This document shows positions 7,764 to 17,662 of a stretch of DNA of 56,239 bases, piece by piece; the stretch's first letter is position 1; the number at the start of each line of letters is the position of its first letter. Origin of the DNA: Streptococcus sp. 121 (GTDB lineage Bacteria; Bacillota; Bacilli; Lactobacillales; Streptococcaceae); contig NZ_JAEMED010000010.1 of NCBI RefSeq assembly GCF_016458205.1, positions 1 through 56,239 of the forward strand, in the 5' to 3' direction. The position numbers were made by a program, and so were the translations under genes. Below the pieces are notes generated by a model. That model was not told the origin of the DNA. It saw nothing but the letters and a program-made list of their open reading frames with translations, and searched no databases.

Positions 7764-9089
7764 ATGAGAATTGGATTGTTCACGGATACCTATTTTCCAC
7801 AGGTATCTGGTGTGGCAACGAGTATCCGCACCCTCAGGGAGGAATTGGAGGAGCAGGGGCACGATGTCTTTATTTTTACGACCACTGATCGGAATGTGGA
7901 CCCTGCAGAGGAGCACCGGATTATCCGAATTCCTAGTGTTCCCTTCTTTGCCTTTAAGGACCGTCGCGTTGCCTATCGTGGATTCAGTAAGGCTTTGGCC
8001 CTTGCCAAAGAGCACCGATTAGAATTGATTCATACCCAAACTGAATTTGCTTTGGGATTCCTTGGACTTTGGATCGCACGGGAATTGGAAATCCCTGTGA
8101 TTCACACCTATCATACTCAGTATGAGGATTATGTGCATTACATTGCCAAGGGGATGCTCATTCGGCCTGGCATGATTAAGTATATGGTACGCTCTTTTCT
8201 GGATGAGGTGGATGGAGTGGTCTGTCCGAGTGAGATTGTCTATAATCTTTTGGTGGGGTATCGAGTTGAGCCAGAGAAGCGCGTGATCCCAACGGGGATC
8301 GAGTTGGATCGTTTTATTCAAGTGCAAGACCAAGAAGAAGCAATTCAGGATCTTCGAAAGTCCCTAGCTCTTTCTCCGGATACCAAGATTCTTTTGAGTT
8401 TGTCTCGAGTTTCGTTTGAGAAAAATATTCAAGCAATTATCCGTGCTCTCCCAGAAGTTCTGAATGAAAATGATGCAGTGCGTCTAATCGTGGCGGGAGA
8501 TGGTCCGTATTTGGAGAATCTTAAGTCTCTAGCCAAAGAAATGGCGGTAGAGCACCGCGTGCTCTTTGTCGGGATGGTCCCTCCAGAGCAAACGGTGCTC
8601 TACTACCGGATGGCTGACTTTTTTGTGTCAGCTTCGACTAGTGAAACACAAGGTTTGACCTTTTTGGAAAGTTTGGCCAGTGGGACTCCCGTTATTGCCC
8701 AGTCCAATCCCTATTTAGACAATCTGGTTTCAGACAAAATGTTTGGAACTCTCTATCAAGAGCCAGAGGATTTAAGTGGAGCCATTCTAGAAGCCCTACT
8801 AGCAACACCTTATCCGCAGGAAAAGAAGTGGCAAGAGAAGCTGTTTGAGATTTCGGCCGAGAACTTTGGCCTCCAGGTTTATCAGTATTATTTGGATATT
8901 TCGATTCGAAAAGGCTATTTGAAAGGGCAAGGAATGGGGGATCCGAGACCACGAGTTCGCTTTGCGAGATCCCTTGCAAGTTTTCCCTTGAAAGTGGTAG
9001 CCCTACCAGTTCAGGGCTCCAGACGCGTGATTCGAATTTCTCGCCAACAGGTTAAACGCTTGCCTTATCCAGGGCGGAGAAAAAGCTAG
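7764..9089 (+). CDS. GT4 1,2-diacylglycerol glucosyltransferase (IagA/Spr0982 type)
   Basis: A 441-residue GT4 enzyme with N-terminal TDTYFPQVSGVATSIRTL, the middle HTYHTQYEDYVHYI region and the catalytic EX7E (SETQGLTFLES). This family makes alpha-glucosyl-diacylglycerol at the inner membrane face, the first step to the glycolipid anchor of lipoteichoic acid. The basic C-terminal ~50 residues (many Arg/Lys) could hold it to the membrane. GGAG lies 7 nt before the ATG, and it is co-transcribed with the preceding gene. In group B Streptococcus the corresponding gene is iagA, also between ccpA and thrS; that homology is recalled, not computed. Confidence 0.85.
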   Translation: MRIGLFTDTYFPQVSGVATSIRTLREELEEQGHDVFIFTTTDRNVDPAEEHRIIRIPSVPFFAFKDRRVAYRGFSKALALAKEHRLELIHTQTEFALGFLGLWIARELEIPVIHTYHTQYEDYVHYIAKGMLIRPGMIKYMVRSFLDEVDGVVCPSEIVYNLLVGYRVEPEKRVIPTGIELDRFIQVQDQEEAIQDLRKSLALSPDTKILLSLSRVSFEKNIQAIIRALPEVLNENDAVRLIVAGDGPYLENLKSLAKEMAVEHRVLFVGMVPPEQTVLYYRMADFFVSASTSETQGLTFLESLASGTPVIAQSNPYLDNLVSDKMFGTLYQEPEDLSGAILEALLATPYPQEKKWQEKLFEISAENFGLQVYQYYLDISIRKGYLKGQGMGDPRPRVRFARSLASFPLKVVALPVQGSRRVIRISRQQVKRLPYPGRRKS

Positions 9090-9096
9090 ATTTTCC

Positions 9097-9124
9097 TTGT
9101 TTTTTTCGAGGGGTTTGGTATAAT
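9097..9124 (+). promoter_or_regulatory. Promoter of thrS
   Basis: TTGTTT, 16-bp spacer and a perfect TATAAT (9119-9124), 260 bp before the thrS start, which leaves room for the T-box leader. Confidence 0.75.
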
Positions 9125-9126
9125 GC

Positions 9127-9342
9127 TTATAGAGACACGTCTTTTAACGGAACTTCTTTAAGAGAGTGCACGGTTGCTGGAAGTGCATAGAGGGGTTAAA
9201 AGATACTACTCGGTACTATTTTATGCAAACATAAAACGGTGGTTACGTTAGAACCAAGAATGAGGTACTCAGGATTTTTGGGTATAAACAAAGGTGGAAC
9301 CACGTTGCGACGTCCTTTTTGAGAGGAGGTCGCTTTTTTTGT
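9127..9342 (+). ncRNA. T-box leader of thrS
   Basis: The conserved T-box AAGGTGGAACCACG is at 9291-9304, followed by an intrinsic terminator (GCGACGTCC/GGAGGTCGC, 9307-9333, then a run of T). Upstream, 9130-9290 can form the stem I region, with several ACT triplets near 9205-9230 that could be the Thr specifier; I cannot fix which. Uncharged tRNA-Thr would pair with the T-box and prevent termination. This explains the 294-bp gap before thrS. Confidence 0.92.
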
Positions 9343-9383
9343 TTGGCTCGAGTAGGTCTAATAAATTTAAAAGGAGTAGAAAT

Positions 9384-11324
9384 ATGGTAAAAATTACATT
9401 CCCTGATGGTGCTGTCCGTGAGTATCAGGATGGTATTACTACTGTTGAGATTGCAGAAGGCATCAGCAAGTCCTTGGCTAAAAAAGCGTTGGCCGGTAAA
9501 TTGAATGGTAAGTTGATTGATACCACCCGTGCTATTCACGAGGATGGAGATTTGGAAATTGTGACTCCTGACCACGAAGATGCTCTTCCCATTTTACGTC
9601 ACTCTGCAGCCCACTTGTTTGCCCAAGCGGCTAAGCGTCATTTCCCAGACATTCGCCTAGGGGTCGGTCCGGCGATCCAAGACGGTTTCTACTATGATAC
9701 CGATAACGAAGCGGGGCAAATTTCCAATGAAGATTTGGCCAAAATTGAAGAAGAAATGCACAAAATCGTCAAGGAAAATTTCCCAAGTGTGCGTTCTGAA
9801 GTTTCCAAGGAAGAAGCGAAAGAAATCTTCCACAATGATCCTTATAAATTGGAATTGATTGAAGAGCACAAGGATGATGAGGGTGGTTTGACCATCTACC
9901 AACAAGGTGAGTATGTGGATCTCTGTCGCGGTCCTCACGTGCCAACTACTGGCCATATCCAAGTTTTCCACTTGTTGAATGTAGCCGGTGCTTACTGGCG
10001 TGGTAAGAGCGAAAATCCAATGATGCAACGGATTTATGGTACTGCTTGGTTTAATAAAAAAGAGCAGGATGCTTACCTCAAGATGCGTGAAGAGGCCAAA
10101 GAGCGGGATCACCGTAAGCTTGGCAAGGAATTGGATCTCTTCATGATTAGTCAAGAAGTGGGACAAGGTCTGCCATTCTGGTTGCCAAATGGGGCAACTA
10201 TCCGTCGCGTGGTGGAGCGTTATATTATTGACCGTGAAGTGGCGGCTGGTTACGATCATGTTTACACACCACCAGTAGCAAGTTCTGAGCTCTATAAGAT
10301 TTCTGGACACTGGGATCACTATAAAGATGATATGTTCCCAGTGATGGATATGGGCGATGGCGAGTCCTTTGTTCTACGTCCTATGAACTGTCCGCACCAC
10401 ATTCAAATTTATCGCAACCATGTGCATTCTTACCGTGAGTTGCCAATTCGTATTGCTGAGTTGGGAATGATGCACCGTTTTGAGAAATCAGGTGCGCTAT
10501 CAGGTCTTCAACGTGTACGTGAAATGACCTTGAATGATGCTCACCTCTTTGTAACTCCAGAACAGATTCAAGAAGAATTCAAGAAAGTATTGGAGTTGAT
10601 GATCAGTGTATACGAAGATTTCAATATTACTGATTATCGTTTCCGCCTTTCTTATCGTGATCCTGAAGATAAGGAAAAATACTACGATAATGATGAGATG
10701 TGGGAAAATGCTCAACGCATGTTGAAAGCAGCCATGGATGACTTGGAACTCGACTACTTTGAGGCAGAAGGTGAAGCGGCATTCTATGGTCCAAAACTGG
10801 ATGTGCAAGTTAAAACTGCTTTGGGAAATGAGGAAACACTGTCAACTATCCAACTAGACTTCCTCTTGCCAGAACGCTTTGAATTGACTTACATCGGAGC
10901 AGATGGTGAAGAACACCGTCCAGTCATGATTCACCGTGGAATTGTTTCCACCATGGAACGTTTTGTGGCTTACTTGATTGAAACTTACAAAGGAGCCTTC
11001 CCAACTTGGTTGGCACCCACTCAAGTAACCCTTATCCCGATTTCAAATGAAGCCCATGCAGATTATGCCTGGGAAGTAGCCAAAGAATTGAAAAATCTTG
11101 GCTTCCGTGTTCATGTGGATGAGCGTAACGAGAAAATGCAATACAAGATTCGTCAAAGCCAAACTCAAAAAGTTCCTTACCAATTGATTGTTGGGGATAA
11201 AGAAATGGAAGACAAATCGGTTAACGTTCGTCGTTACGGTAGCAAGCAAACTGAAACCAAGTCTATCGCAGACTTTATTGCAGATTTGAAAGCTGATGTG
11301 GAACGCCTTTCTCGTCCTGAATAA
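9384..11324 (+). CDS. thrS: Threonyl-tRNA synthetase
   Basis: A class II synthetase of 646 residues. Domain order: TGS domain (1-61, starting MVKITFPDG), the editing domain with [10 protein letters not shown] (about 73) and DLCRGPHV, the catalytic core with zinc ligands in the RPMNCPHH region and motif 2 ([19 protein letters not shown]), and a C-terminal anticodon domain ([14 protein letters not shown]). The true start is the ATG at 9384 behind AAGGAG; the open frame extends upstream into the T-box terminator but that part is leader. Regulated by the T-box. Confidence 0.97.
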   Translation: MVKITFPDGAVREYQDGITTVEIAEGISKSLAKKALAGKLNGKLIDTTRAIHEDGDLEIVTPDHEDALPILRHSAAHLFAQAAKRHFPDIRLGVGPAIQDGFYYDTDNEAGQISNEDLAKIEEEMHKIVKENFPSVRSEVSKEEAKEIFHNDPYKLELIEEHKDDEGGLTIYQQGEYVDLCRGPHVPTTGHIQVFHLLNVAGAYWRGKSENPMMQRIYGTAWFNKKEQDAYLKMREEAKERDHRKLGKELDLFMISQEVGQGLPFWLPNGATIRRVVERYIIDREVAAGYDHVYTPPVASSELYKISGHWDHYKDDMFPVMDMGDGESFVLRPMNCPHHIQIYRNHVHSYRELPIRIAELGMMHRFEKSGALSGLQRVREMTLNDAHLFVTPEQIQEEFKKVLELMISVYEDFNITDYRFRLSYRDPEDKEKYYDNDEMWENAQRMLKAAMDDLELDYFEAEGEAAFYGPKLDVQVKTALGNEETLSTIQLDFLLPERFELTYIGADGEEHRPVMIHRGIVSTMERFVAYLIETYKGAFPTWLAPTQVTLIPISNEAHADYAWEVAKELKNLGFRVHVDERNEKMQYKIRQSQTQKVPYQLIVGDKEMEDKSVNVRRYGSKQTETKSIADFIADLKADVERLSRPE

Positions 11325-11330
11325 GTTGTA

Positions 11331-11362
11331 GTCCCTGAGTTCAATTGAACTTAGGGATTTTT
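11331..11362 (+). terminator. Terminator of thrS
   Basis: Long stem TCCCTGAGTTCAA/TTGAACTTAGGGA (one mismatch) followed by TTTTT. Confidence 0.85.
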
Positions 11363-11402
11363 GCGTCAAAGAAATTTCACGAAGTTACAGAGGAGTTTGA
11401 TA

Positions 11403-11505
11403 ATACTCGAAACAGTTCGAAATCTGAAAAGGCAATCTGATGAAGGCTGAACTATAGTTCGGCGAAGAAGATTAACACATTCAGACTTTGAAATGTAATG
11501 AGTAT
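11403..11505. repeat. BOX-like element, short form (103 bp)
   Basis: Begins ATACTCGAAACAGTTCGAA and ends TTTGAAATGTAATGAGTAT, with inverted ends ATACTC/GAGTAT and an inner hairpin GAACTATAGTTC. The same ends occur at 11645, 12847, 17662 and 55833. Confidence 0.75.
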
Positions 11506-11609
11506 CATTTTGTTCCAGTCACTTTTTGGAGTAGGTCGATGGTGTTTGGATTGCCATAGACAGGGACTTTCTTTTTTCTTATACTAGAAGTAAGTTTATG
11601 GATTCTATT
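11505..11609 (-). pseudogene. Remnant of an unidentified protein's C-terminus
   Basis: On the minus strand a stop-to-stop stretch of 34 codons reads like real protein: after a basic lead (IHKLTSSIRKKK) comes VPVYGNPNTIDLLQKVTGTK, then TGA. The stop codon touches the end of the BOX-like element at 11403-11505, and the upstream side breaks at sequence resembling another BOX-like end. No start or ribosome site is visible. I do not recognise the family. Confidence 0.35.
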
Positions 11610-11644
11610 TCAAAATCTGCTCTCGGAGGTTGGTCGATGATTTT

Positions 11645-11840
11645 ATACTCGAAACAGTTCGAATTCTGAAATGAATATTAATCCAGAAATTGGAGTGCTA
11701 TTTTTATAGGTCCCAATAAAGTAAGCATCGCTTGCCCTCAATCCGATGGAGATAGTTCAACAGGTCTGGATACCTGTTGAATCTTATCAATAAGTTCGGT
11801 GAAGAGGATTACCGCATTCAGATTTGAAATGCAATGAGTG
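11645..11840. repeat. BOX-like element, long form (about 196 bp)
   Basis: Starts ATACTCGAAACAGTTCGAA and ends GATTTGAAATGCAATGAGT. It holds an extra central module (AGCATCGCTTGCCCTCAATCC and neighbours) that recurs inverted at 55833-55995. With the short form and the remnant it fills the 573-bp thrS-corA gap. Confidence 0.75.
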
Positions 11841-11897
11841 TTACAGGTTGGTTTTTTGAGATAGCGGATTATATGAGTATGGAAAAGTAGGGATTGT

Positions 11898-12809
11898 ATG
11901 ATTGAAGAACAGTTTGGAAAAGAGCAGGAGTATAGCTGGATTGTAGTTCGGTCTGATAAAGGGCCTCTCAATCGAAAAGAGTTGGAAGACTATCAGCTGG
12001 ATACAGAATTGATGGAGTATGCGCTGGATAAGAATGAGCGAGCCCATATGGAATACGATGGGGAGGCCGATCGCCTGTTGCTCATCTTTAATGCTTTGGA
12101 TCCGGTCAAGGAGGATAATCACTATGAGACAACTCCTTTAACTTTGATTGCCCAAGGGAATCAAGTGATTACGATTGTCAATGAGCAGAATCATTACTTG
12201 ATTGATCGGATTCGGCGGCAACTTCCTTACACGACGATGACCAGTAGTTATCAGTTTTTATTTTTCATTCTGACCTTAGTTACGCAAGAGTATTTCCCGA
12301 TTTTAGATGAAATTGACCGAGAGAAGGATCGAGTGAATGGTCTTTTACGAAAACAAACCACCAAACGACTCCTGCTGGAACTTTCAGATTTGGAGACAGG
12401 TTTAGTCTATCTCCTGACTGCCAGCAATCAAAATGTCTTAGTGTTGGAACAGTTACGGAAACACCCGCGCGCCAGCCGTTTGACGAGCGAGGAGTTGGAG
12501 GAGCTGGAGGATGCCCTCATTGAAGCGCAGCAGCTTCTGGCCATGAGCCAATTGGAATCTCAGGTTTTGCAGCAATTATCGGGGGCTTATGATACCATCC
12601 TGAACAATACACTGAATGAGAACTTGACTAGTCTCAATATTATTTCGATTCTCCTAGCGGTTCTCTCCCTTATTACGGGCTTCTTTGGGATGAATGTCCC
12701 GCTCCCTCTATCTGAAGAACCCCTGGCTTGGATTTGGATTGCCTTAGGCTTCATTGCTCTTTGGCTGATTTTAGCGCGGATCTTACGGTCCATTATGAAT
12801 CGAAGATAG
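11898..12809 (+). CDS. corA: CorA-family divalent cation transporter
   Basis: A 303-residue CorA/MIT family protein: a large cytoplasmic N-terminal domain with helical segments (about 130-240), then two C-terminal membrane helices. The first membrane helix ends with the signature GMN at about 264-266 (TGFFGMNVP). The family forms pentameric Mg2+ (or Co2+/Zn2+) channels. It stands alone between BOX-like repeats and no metal riboswitch is seen upstream. GGGATTG before the ATG is only a weak ribosome site. Which cation it carries is unknown. Confidence 0.9.
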   Translation: MIEEQFGKEQEYSWIVVRSDKGPLNRKELEDYQLDTELMEYALDKNERAHMEYDGEADRLLLIFNALDPVKEDNHYETTPLTLIAQGNQVITIVNEQNHYLIDRIRRQLPYTTMTSSYQFLFFILTLVTQEYFPILDEIDREKDRVNGLLRKQTTKRLLLELSDLETGLVYLLTASNQNVLVLEQLRKHPRASRLTSEELEELEDALIEAQQLLAMSQLESQVLQQLSGAYDTILNNTLNENLTSLNIISILLAVLSLITGFFGMNVPLPLSEEPLAWIWIALGFIALWLILARILRSIMNRR

Positions 12810-12846
12810 GGGAAACATTTCATACCAACTTGGCTTCAAAATCAGA

Positions 12847-12951
12847 ATACTCGAATAATTTCGAAAAAATGACGAGGAAAGGCGACGATGGTAGAACTAA
12901 AGGTTCACCGAGGAGGCTTGACAATGTCAGATTTTGAAATTAAAAGAGTAT
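12847..12951. repeat. BOX-like element (105 bp)
   Basis: ATACTCGAATAATTTCGAAAAA at the left and GTCAGATTTTGAAATTAAAAGAGTAT at the right, with a diverged centre. Confidence 0.7.
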
Positions 12952-12976
12952 CGGATTTATTGCGAATGAAAATAGG

Positions 12977-13005
12977 AAGGTTGGAACTCGTGTCCAGCCT
13001 TTTTG
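12977..13005 (+). terminator. Probable terminator after corA
   Basis: AAGGTTGGA/TCCAGCCTT (one G-T pair) with a 9-nt loop and a short T-run. It lies beyond the BOX-like element. Confidence 0.6.
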
Positions 13006-13091
13006 GAATAGAGGATTTTTCGAAATCAAGAGCAGCTATTGGTTTTGTGTTAGAATAGAGGAAGAAATACGGATGAAAGAGGGCACCTAAA

Positions 13092-13793
13092 ATGGCCTAT
13101 ATTGAAGCAAAGGATTGTTGGAAAATCTATGGTCAGGGAGATTTGGAAGTTGTGGCTAATCGGGCCCTATCCTTTGAAATGGAAGAAGGCGAGCTCGTCG
13201 TTATCTTAGGGGCGTCAGGAGCCGGTAAATCAACTCTACTCAACATTCTTGGAGGGATGGACCAGGCTAGTCGTGGTCAGTTGTTGATTGATGGTCAGGA
13301 CATTGTTCAGTATTCCGAGCGGGAACGAATTCGCTACCGCCGGGAAGCGATTGGTTTTGTTTTTCAGTTTTATAATTTAGTGGGAAATTTGACAGCCTTA
13401 GAAAATGTGGAGTTGGCGACGGAATTGGTCTCCAATCCTTTGGATACTCAAAAGACGTTAATGAGTGTGGGACTAGAAGGCCGGCAGCATCATTTTCCAG
13501 CCCAGTTATCTGGTGGGGAACAGCAGCGAGTGGCGATCGCACGCGCCCTGGCCAAAAACCCTAAACTTCTCCTCTGTGATGAACCTACCGGGGCCTTGGA
13601 CTACAAGACTGGAAAGCAAATTTTAACCCTCTTGAGTGATTTGGCCCGCAAAGAAGGTCGGACGGTTATCATTGTGACCCACAATGCGGCTTTGGCCAGC
13701 ATTGCGGATCGGGTGATCCATATGCAGGATGCTCAGATTAAAAGTATTCAGATTCAGGAAAGTCCACTGCCTGTAAGAGAATTGGAGTATTAG
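13092..13793 (+). CDS. ABC transporter ATP-binding protein (LolD/MacB type)
   Basis: A 233-residue ATPase with Walker [10 protein letters not shown] (about 42-50), Q-loop FVFQFYNL, signature [15 protein letters not shown], Walker [13 protein letters not shown] and the switch His (IVTHN). Sequence style places it with the LolD/FtsE/MacB group, which powers FtsX-like permeases in export or signalling rather than import. An extended -10 (TGT-TAGAAT, 13048-13056) precedes it. Its stop is 1 nt from the permease start. The transported substrate is not evident. Confidence 0.93.
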   Translation: MAYIEAKDCWKIYGQGDLEVVANRALSFEMEEGELVVILGASGAGKSTLLNILGGMDQASRGQLLIDGQDIVQYSERERIRYRREAIGFVFQFYNLVGNLTALENVELATELVSNPLDTQKTLMSVGLEGRQHHFPAQLSGGEQQRVAIARALAKNPKLLLCDEPTGALDYKTGKQILTLLSDLARKEGRTVIIVTHNAALASIADRVIHMQDAQIKSIQIQESPLPVRELEY

Positions 13794-13794
13794 T

Positions 13795-16269
13795 ATGCTG
13801 AAAAAGACTTATTGGCTCAGTTTACTCCGAACGCTTCAGTCGAGTTGGAGCCGCTTTTTAGCCTTGGCCAGTCTACTGACCTTGTCAGCCTTTGTTTTGG
13901 TCGGCCTGCAGTTGGCCGGTCCTAGCCTCGACAGTTGGTTGACAGCCTTTAAAGCAGAACAGGCCGTTCCTCACGTCACAGTCTTAGCCAAGCTTGGTTT
14001 TAGCCAAGAAGAGAAAAAGGAGCTGGAGCAAGAGTTCAAAGAGCAGAATGTGACAATGAATTTCGGTTATATGCAAGATGTTCTCTTGCAAGATGGTCGG
14101 GTACTTCGGCTTTTCTCCCTGCCGGATGAGCTAGCTCAGTTATGGAATCTAGAAGGCCAGCTTCCGAGTTTAGATTCTGAAATAGTCTTGGGGAAAGTGG
14201 CTAAGTCTGATTTTAAACAGGGTCAAGATGTCGAACTGGACTGGCTTGGAGGTGTCAAAAGGCTGACCATAACAGGTTTCGCCCAGTCTAGTCAGCTCAT
14301 TTCCAAAGAGGATTTCGGTCCTAGTCTTTTAGGTCAGGGGCAAGTTGATGTATATGGTTTTGTTCCCTCTACTTTTTTTAAAAATCAAAAAGCTAACCTA
14401 GCACAGATAGGTGGTGGTGAGGCGACTCAAAATCAGCTAGAGATGTGGTTGGCTGACCAGGAGAGCAGGAGTTGGGAGGCGGCGCAGGCGGATCTGCGTC
14501 AACAGAAGAAGGACTTGCAGCAGGCGCAGCAAAACTTCATACAAGCTCAGGAATATCTATCTAAGATGGAGTTGGAACGCAACCAGCGAAGTTTGCAGGA
14601 GGGCCAGCAGCAACTTACGGTTTATGAAGAAGCTGTTCAACGACTGGAAGGGCAGGAGCTCGTTGAAGTCTTAGACATGGGAGAGTTCCCAGGCTCCTCA
14701 AGCTATACCTACTTAGATACCAGTATTGCAAGCTTGAAAAAAGTTGCCAACTGGATACCACCGATTTTCTATGGTGTGACCATTTTGGTGGCTTTGACCA
14801 GTATGGTGCGGCTTGTTCAAGATGAACGGCAGAATATGGGCTTGTTGTCAGCTTTAGGCTATGGTCCTCTGGCTTTGATGTTTAAGTTTTTCAGTTATGG
14901 CCTCCTTTTGGCAGCTTTGGGAGCAGGGGTCGGTGGTCTATTAGGTGTGGGGATTCTAGCCCCTATGATTCAGGCCATTCTCCTACAAGGCACCGTTTTT
15001 ACAGGAATTGAGCAAAGCCTCAGTTGGCCCCCCTTCCTTTGGTCATTGGGGCTGGGCGGTTTGTCGATACTCTTGCCCTTGTTATGGCTCTTAGTGCCAG
15101 ACTTAAGGCAGTCCACCAGCCAACTCATGCGACCCAAGCCCCCTAGCAAGGGGAAACGAATTTTCTTGGAAAGACTACCTGGTATGTGGTCTCGGTTGAA
15201 TTTCAGCCAGAAACTCTTAGCCCGCAATCTGTTTCGGTATAAGCAACGCATGCTGATGACCGTCTTAGGAGTCTTGGGCTCCATCGCTTTGCTGGTTGCG
15301 GCCCTTGGTCTGCAGGTGTCGATCGCCGGTGTGGCGGACAAGCAGTTTCACCATGTTTGGAACTACGATGCCTTGCTGATCCATCGTGAAGGCCAACCTT
15401 TCCACTATGATCAAGGTCGCTCGCTTAGTCTCTATTATCAAGAAGAGGAGCTGGACTTGCCTCGAGAGACAGGGCGTCTGCAGGTTCTGACCCAATTACC
15501 GAACCAGACCTGGAGCGACATGATCCGCCTTGAAGATTGGCAGACTGGTCAGGATTTAGATTTGGAGCAAGCCGGTGTGGTTCTCAGCCAACCCTTGGCC
15601 GAGGAACTGGGGGTTAGCGTAGGAGATCACGTGTCCCTTGTTGGTAAAACTTGGACAGTGGGCGGAATTGCGCGACAGCATGTGGGCTATACCCTCTATT
15701 TGTCGCCGGCTCACATGTCTGGGGACGTGGAAACCAATGCCCAGTTGTGGCAGTTGTCTGAAGAGGAGGAAGCGGCTTTTAGGGAGTCCGCCTTGAAATC
15801 GACTGGGACCTTGAGTCTGGAGGATACGGCTTTGATGGAGTCTTTCTTCCGTGATACCTCCCAGTCTTTGAATCAGACCATGTATCTGGTATCCTTCCTT
15901 TCGCTGGGTTTGGTTGTGATTATTTTAATTACATTAACCTTGCTCAACCTACATGAGCGAACAAGGGAGTTAGCGACCATGAAGGTCTTGGGCTTTTACC
16001 CCCGTGAGATGCAGCGCTTGTTGTATAGGGAACTCTTGTATTTGACAAGTTTGGGTGCCCTTTTGGGCTTGGTTGCTGGCTATTACCTACATGGATTTCT
16101 CTTAGGTCAGATTGCGCCAGCAGGTGTGATCTTTAGCCGAGACATGGGGTACACACCCTATCTTTTGCCCCTGGTGCTATTAATGTTGGTCTTGATGGGC
16201 CTCTATTTCTTTATACAAGAAAAAATCAATCGCATTCCGATGTTGGATGCCTTAAAATCTTTGGAGTAA
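13795..16269 (+). CDS. FtsX-type ABC transporter permease
   Basis: An 824-residue permease with an N-terminal membrane helix (about 20-40), a large extracellular domain, three membrane helices (about 320-435), a second single helix (about 490-515), another extracellular domain and three C-terminal helices (about 695-815): the duplicated FtsX/MacB_PCD layout. Residues ~220-285 are rich in Gln, Glu and Lys and form a predicted coiled coil. Together with the preceding ATPase it forms a two-gene exporter or mechanotransmission unit. No two-component system adjoins it, which argues against a standard bacitracin-type module. Confidence 0.88.
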   Translation: MLKKTYWLSLLRTLQSSWSRFLALASLLTLSAFVLVGLQLAGPSLDSWLTAFKAEQAVPHVTVLAKLGFSQEEKKELEQEFKEQNVTMNFGYMQDVLLQDGRVLRLFSLPDELAQLWNLEGQLPSLDSEIVLGKVAKSDFKQGQDVELDWLGGVKRLTITGFAQSSQLISKEDFGPSLLGQGQVDVYGFVPSTFFKNQKANLAQIGGGEATQNQLEMWLADQESRSWEAAQADLRQQKKDLQQAQQNFIQAQEYLSKMELERNQRSLQEGQQQLTVYEEAVQRLEGQELVEVLDMGEFPGSSSYTYLDTSIASLKKVANWIPPIFYGVTILVALTSMVRLVQDERQNMGLLSALGYGPLALMFKFFSYGLLLAALGAGVGGLLGVGILAPMIQAILLQGTVFTGIEQSLSWPPFLWSLGLGGLSILLPLLWLLVPDLRQSTSQLMRPKPPSKGKRIFLERLPGMWSRLNFSQKLLARNLFRYKQRMLMTVLGVLGSIALLVAALGLQVSIAGVADKQFHHVWNYDALLIHREGQPFHYDQGRSLSLYYQEEELDLPRETGRLQVLTQLPNQTWSDMIRLEDWQTGQDLDLEQAGVVLSQPLAEELGVSVGDHVSLVGKTWTVGGIARQHVGYTLYLSPAHMSGDVETNAQLWQLSEEEEAAFRESALKSTGTLSLEDTALMESFFRDTSQSLNQTMYLVSFLSLGLVVIILITLTLLNLHERTRELATMKVLGFYPREMQRLLYRELLYLTSLGALLGLVAGYYLHGFLLGQIAPAGVIFSRDMGYTPYLLPLVLLMLVLMGLYFFIQEKINRIPMLDALKSLE

Positions 16270-16271
16270 GG

Positions 16272-16808
16272 ATGAAACGAGAATTAGTCTTAAATCTTGC
16301 AGTGAGTTTGGATGGTTATGTGGCGCGTGAAGATGGCTCTTATGATTGGATCCAAGCGCCGGCCGATTCCATGGCCAATACTGCTTTACAATTTGATAAT
16401 GCGGCTTTTTTTGAAAGCTGTGATACGGTCGTCCTAGGCCACAGGTCTTTTCTAGAATTAGGGTTGGATGAGATTCCAGGTGCAAAGGAGAAGCAATTCC
16501 TGGTAGCTCGGCGGGGGCCTGAGGAAAAAAGGGACAATGTTCACTTTACGCCCGACGTAGTAAGTTCTGTGAAAGAGTTACTAGCTGAAGAAGGTGGGCC
16601 AATTTGGCTTTTTGGTGGTGCTCAGATTGCCGATAGTTTGATTGCGGAAGACTTGGTGAGCGAGTACATTTTAGGGGTGGTACCGGTTATTCTAGGAAAA
16701 GGACGTCGTCTGTTTGATCAGACCCTGCCAGAAATTTCTTTGAAATTGGTTGAATCCACCGTGACTGATGGCATCGCTCTGTTGCGATACCGAAAGGCTG
16801 ACACTTGA
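16272..16808 (+). CDS. Dihydrofolate reductase-like / RibD C-terminal domain protein
   Basis: A 178-residue protein of the RibD_C/YwjB-YyaP family. It has N-terminal LNLAVSLDGYVAREDGSYDW, the middle GHRSF segment and C-terminal GGAQIADSL followed by VPVILGKGRRLF. Such proteins bind NADPH and are probable reductases of unknown substrate; they are not the cell's main DHFR. It starts 3 nt after the permease stop, so it is likely in that operon, and its stop overlaps the region of the next start. Confidence 0.85.
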   Translation: MKRELVLNLAVSLDGYVAREDGSYDWIQAPADSMANTALQFDNAAFFESCDTVVLGHRSFLELGLDEIPGAKEKQFLVARRGPEEKRDNVHFTPDVVSSVKELLAEEGGPIWLFGGAQIADSLIAEDLVSEYILGVVPVILGKGRRLFDQTLPEISLKLVESTVTDGIALLRYRKADT

Positions 16809-16825
16809 TGAAAGGGGGAGGAGAG

Positions 16826-17662
16826 GTGCAAGAATTAAACCTATTATTTGTCATTGATGATGGCTATGTAGATCAGCTCAAGGTAACACTTTATTCCATC
16901 CAACAGGAACTGGGGGAGAAGAAGGTTGCGATTTACTTGATGCAGAAAGAGAGTTTGGCTAGGGAAGAGGAATTAGCGACTTACTGCCAAGGATTAGGGT
17001 ATTCTTACCATCCGGTTGTAGTGGGCAATCAGATTTTCAAAGATGCTCCGACGACCGATCGGTATCCTGATACGATCTACTATCGACTTTTAGCTCAAGA
17101 GTTTTTGCCTCAAGATTTGGAGCGAATTCTCTACTTGGATGCAGATATTCTCTGTCTCAATGACTTCACTTCTCTATACCAGATGGAGATGGGAACAGCG
17201 CTTTATGCTGCAGCTAGTCACAATGCAGACGGAGACATTTTAGATTTTGTCAACAAATTACGCCTGCAAAATTTCGAGATGGAATCCTCCTATTTCAATA
17301 CGGGGGTTCTTTTGATGAATCTGACGGCCATTCGAGAAACGGTTGAGCGTCAGGCGATTCTAGATTATATCGCTAAAAATAAAAACTTTCTGATTCTACC
17401 GGACCAGGACGTCCTCAATGGTCTGTATGCGGATCGGGTGCTAGCGTTGCCAGATGAAATCTACAATTACGACGCTCGCTACAGTATGCTCTACCAAGCC
17501 CGAAGTAATAACCAGTGGGATTTGGACTGGGTTATTGCAAACACCGTCTTTCTTCACTTTGCTGGACGAGATAAACCTTGGAAAGCTGGATACCGCTCAC
17601 GCTATGCCGGTCTTTATAAATATATGGCCAAGAAGGCCAGGGAACAGGTTGATAGGGAGTGA
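16826..17662 (+). CDS. GT8 family glycosyltransferase
   Basis: A GT8 (GT-A, retaining) enzyme of about 278 residues. It has the metal-binding DXD in LYLDADILCLNDF, the conserved NTGVLLMNL stretch and HFAGRDKPW near the end, as in bacterial LgtC/GspA-like transferases. I favour the GTG at 16826 because GGGGGAGGAG lies just before it; an ATG at 16808, overlapping the previous stop, is the alternative. Probably acts on a surface glycan or glycoprotein, but the acceptor is unknown. The stop codon lies at the edge of a BOX-like repeat. Confidence 0.85.
   Translation: MQELNLLFVIDDGYVDQLKVTLYSIQQELGEKKVAIYLMQKESLAREEELATYCQGLGYSYHPVVVGNQIFKDAPTTDRYPDTIYYRLLAQEFLPQDLERILYLDADILCLNDFTSLYQMEMGTALYAAASHNADGDILDFVNKLRLQNFEMESSYFNTGVLLMNLTAIRETVERQAILDYIAKNKNFLILPDQDVLNGLYADRVLALPDEIYNYDARYSMLYQARSNNQWDLDWVIANTVFLHFAGRDKPWKAGYRSRYAGLYKYMAKKAREQVDRE

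Noticed and set aside
9657..10319. 220-codon minus-strand open frame inside thrS
   Set aside because: Antisense shadow of thrS without a start signal; hydrophobic composition is a by-product of the complementary codons.
13092..16269. FtsEX division complex
   Set aside because: The permease is 824 residues with a duplicated permease domain, whereas FtsX is about 300 residues with four helices.
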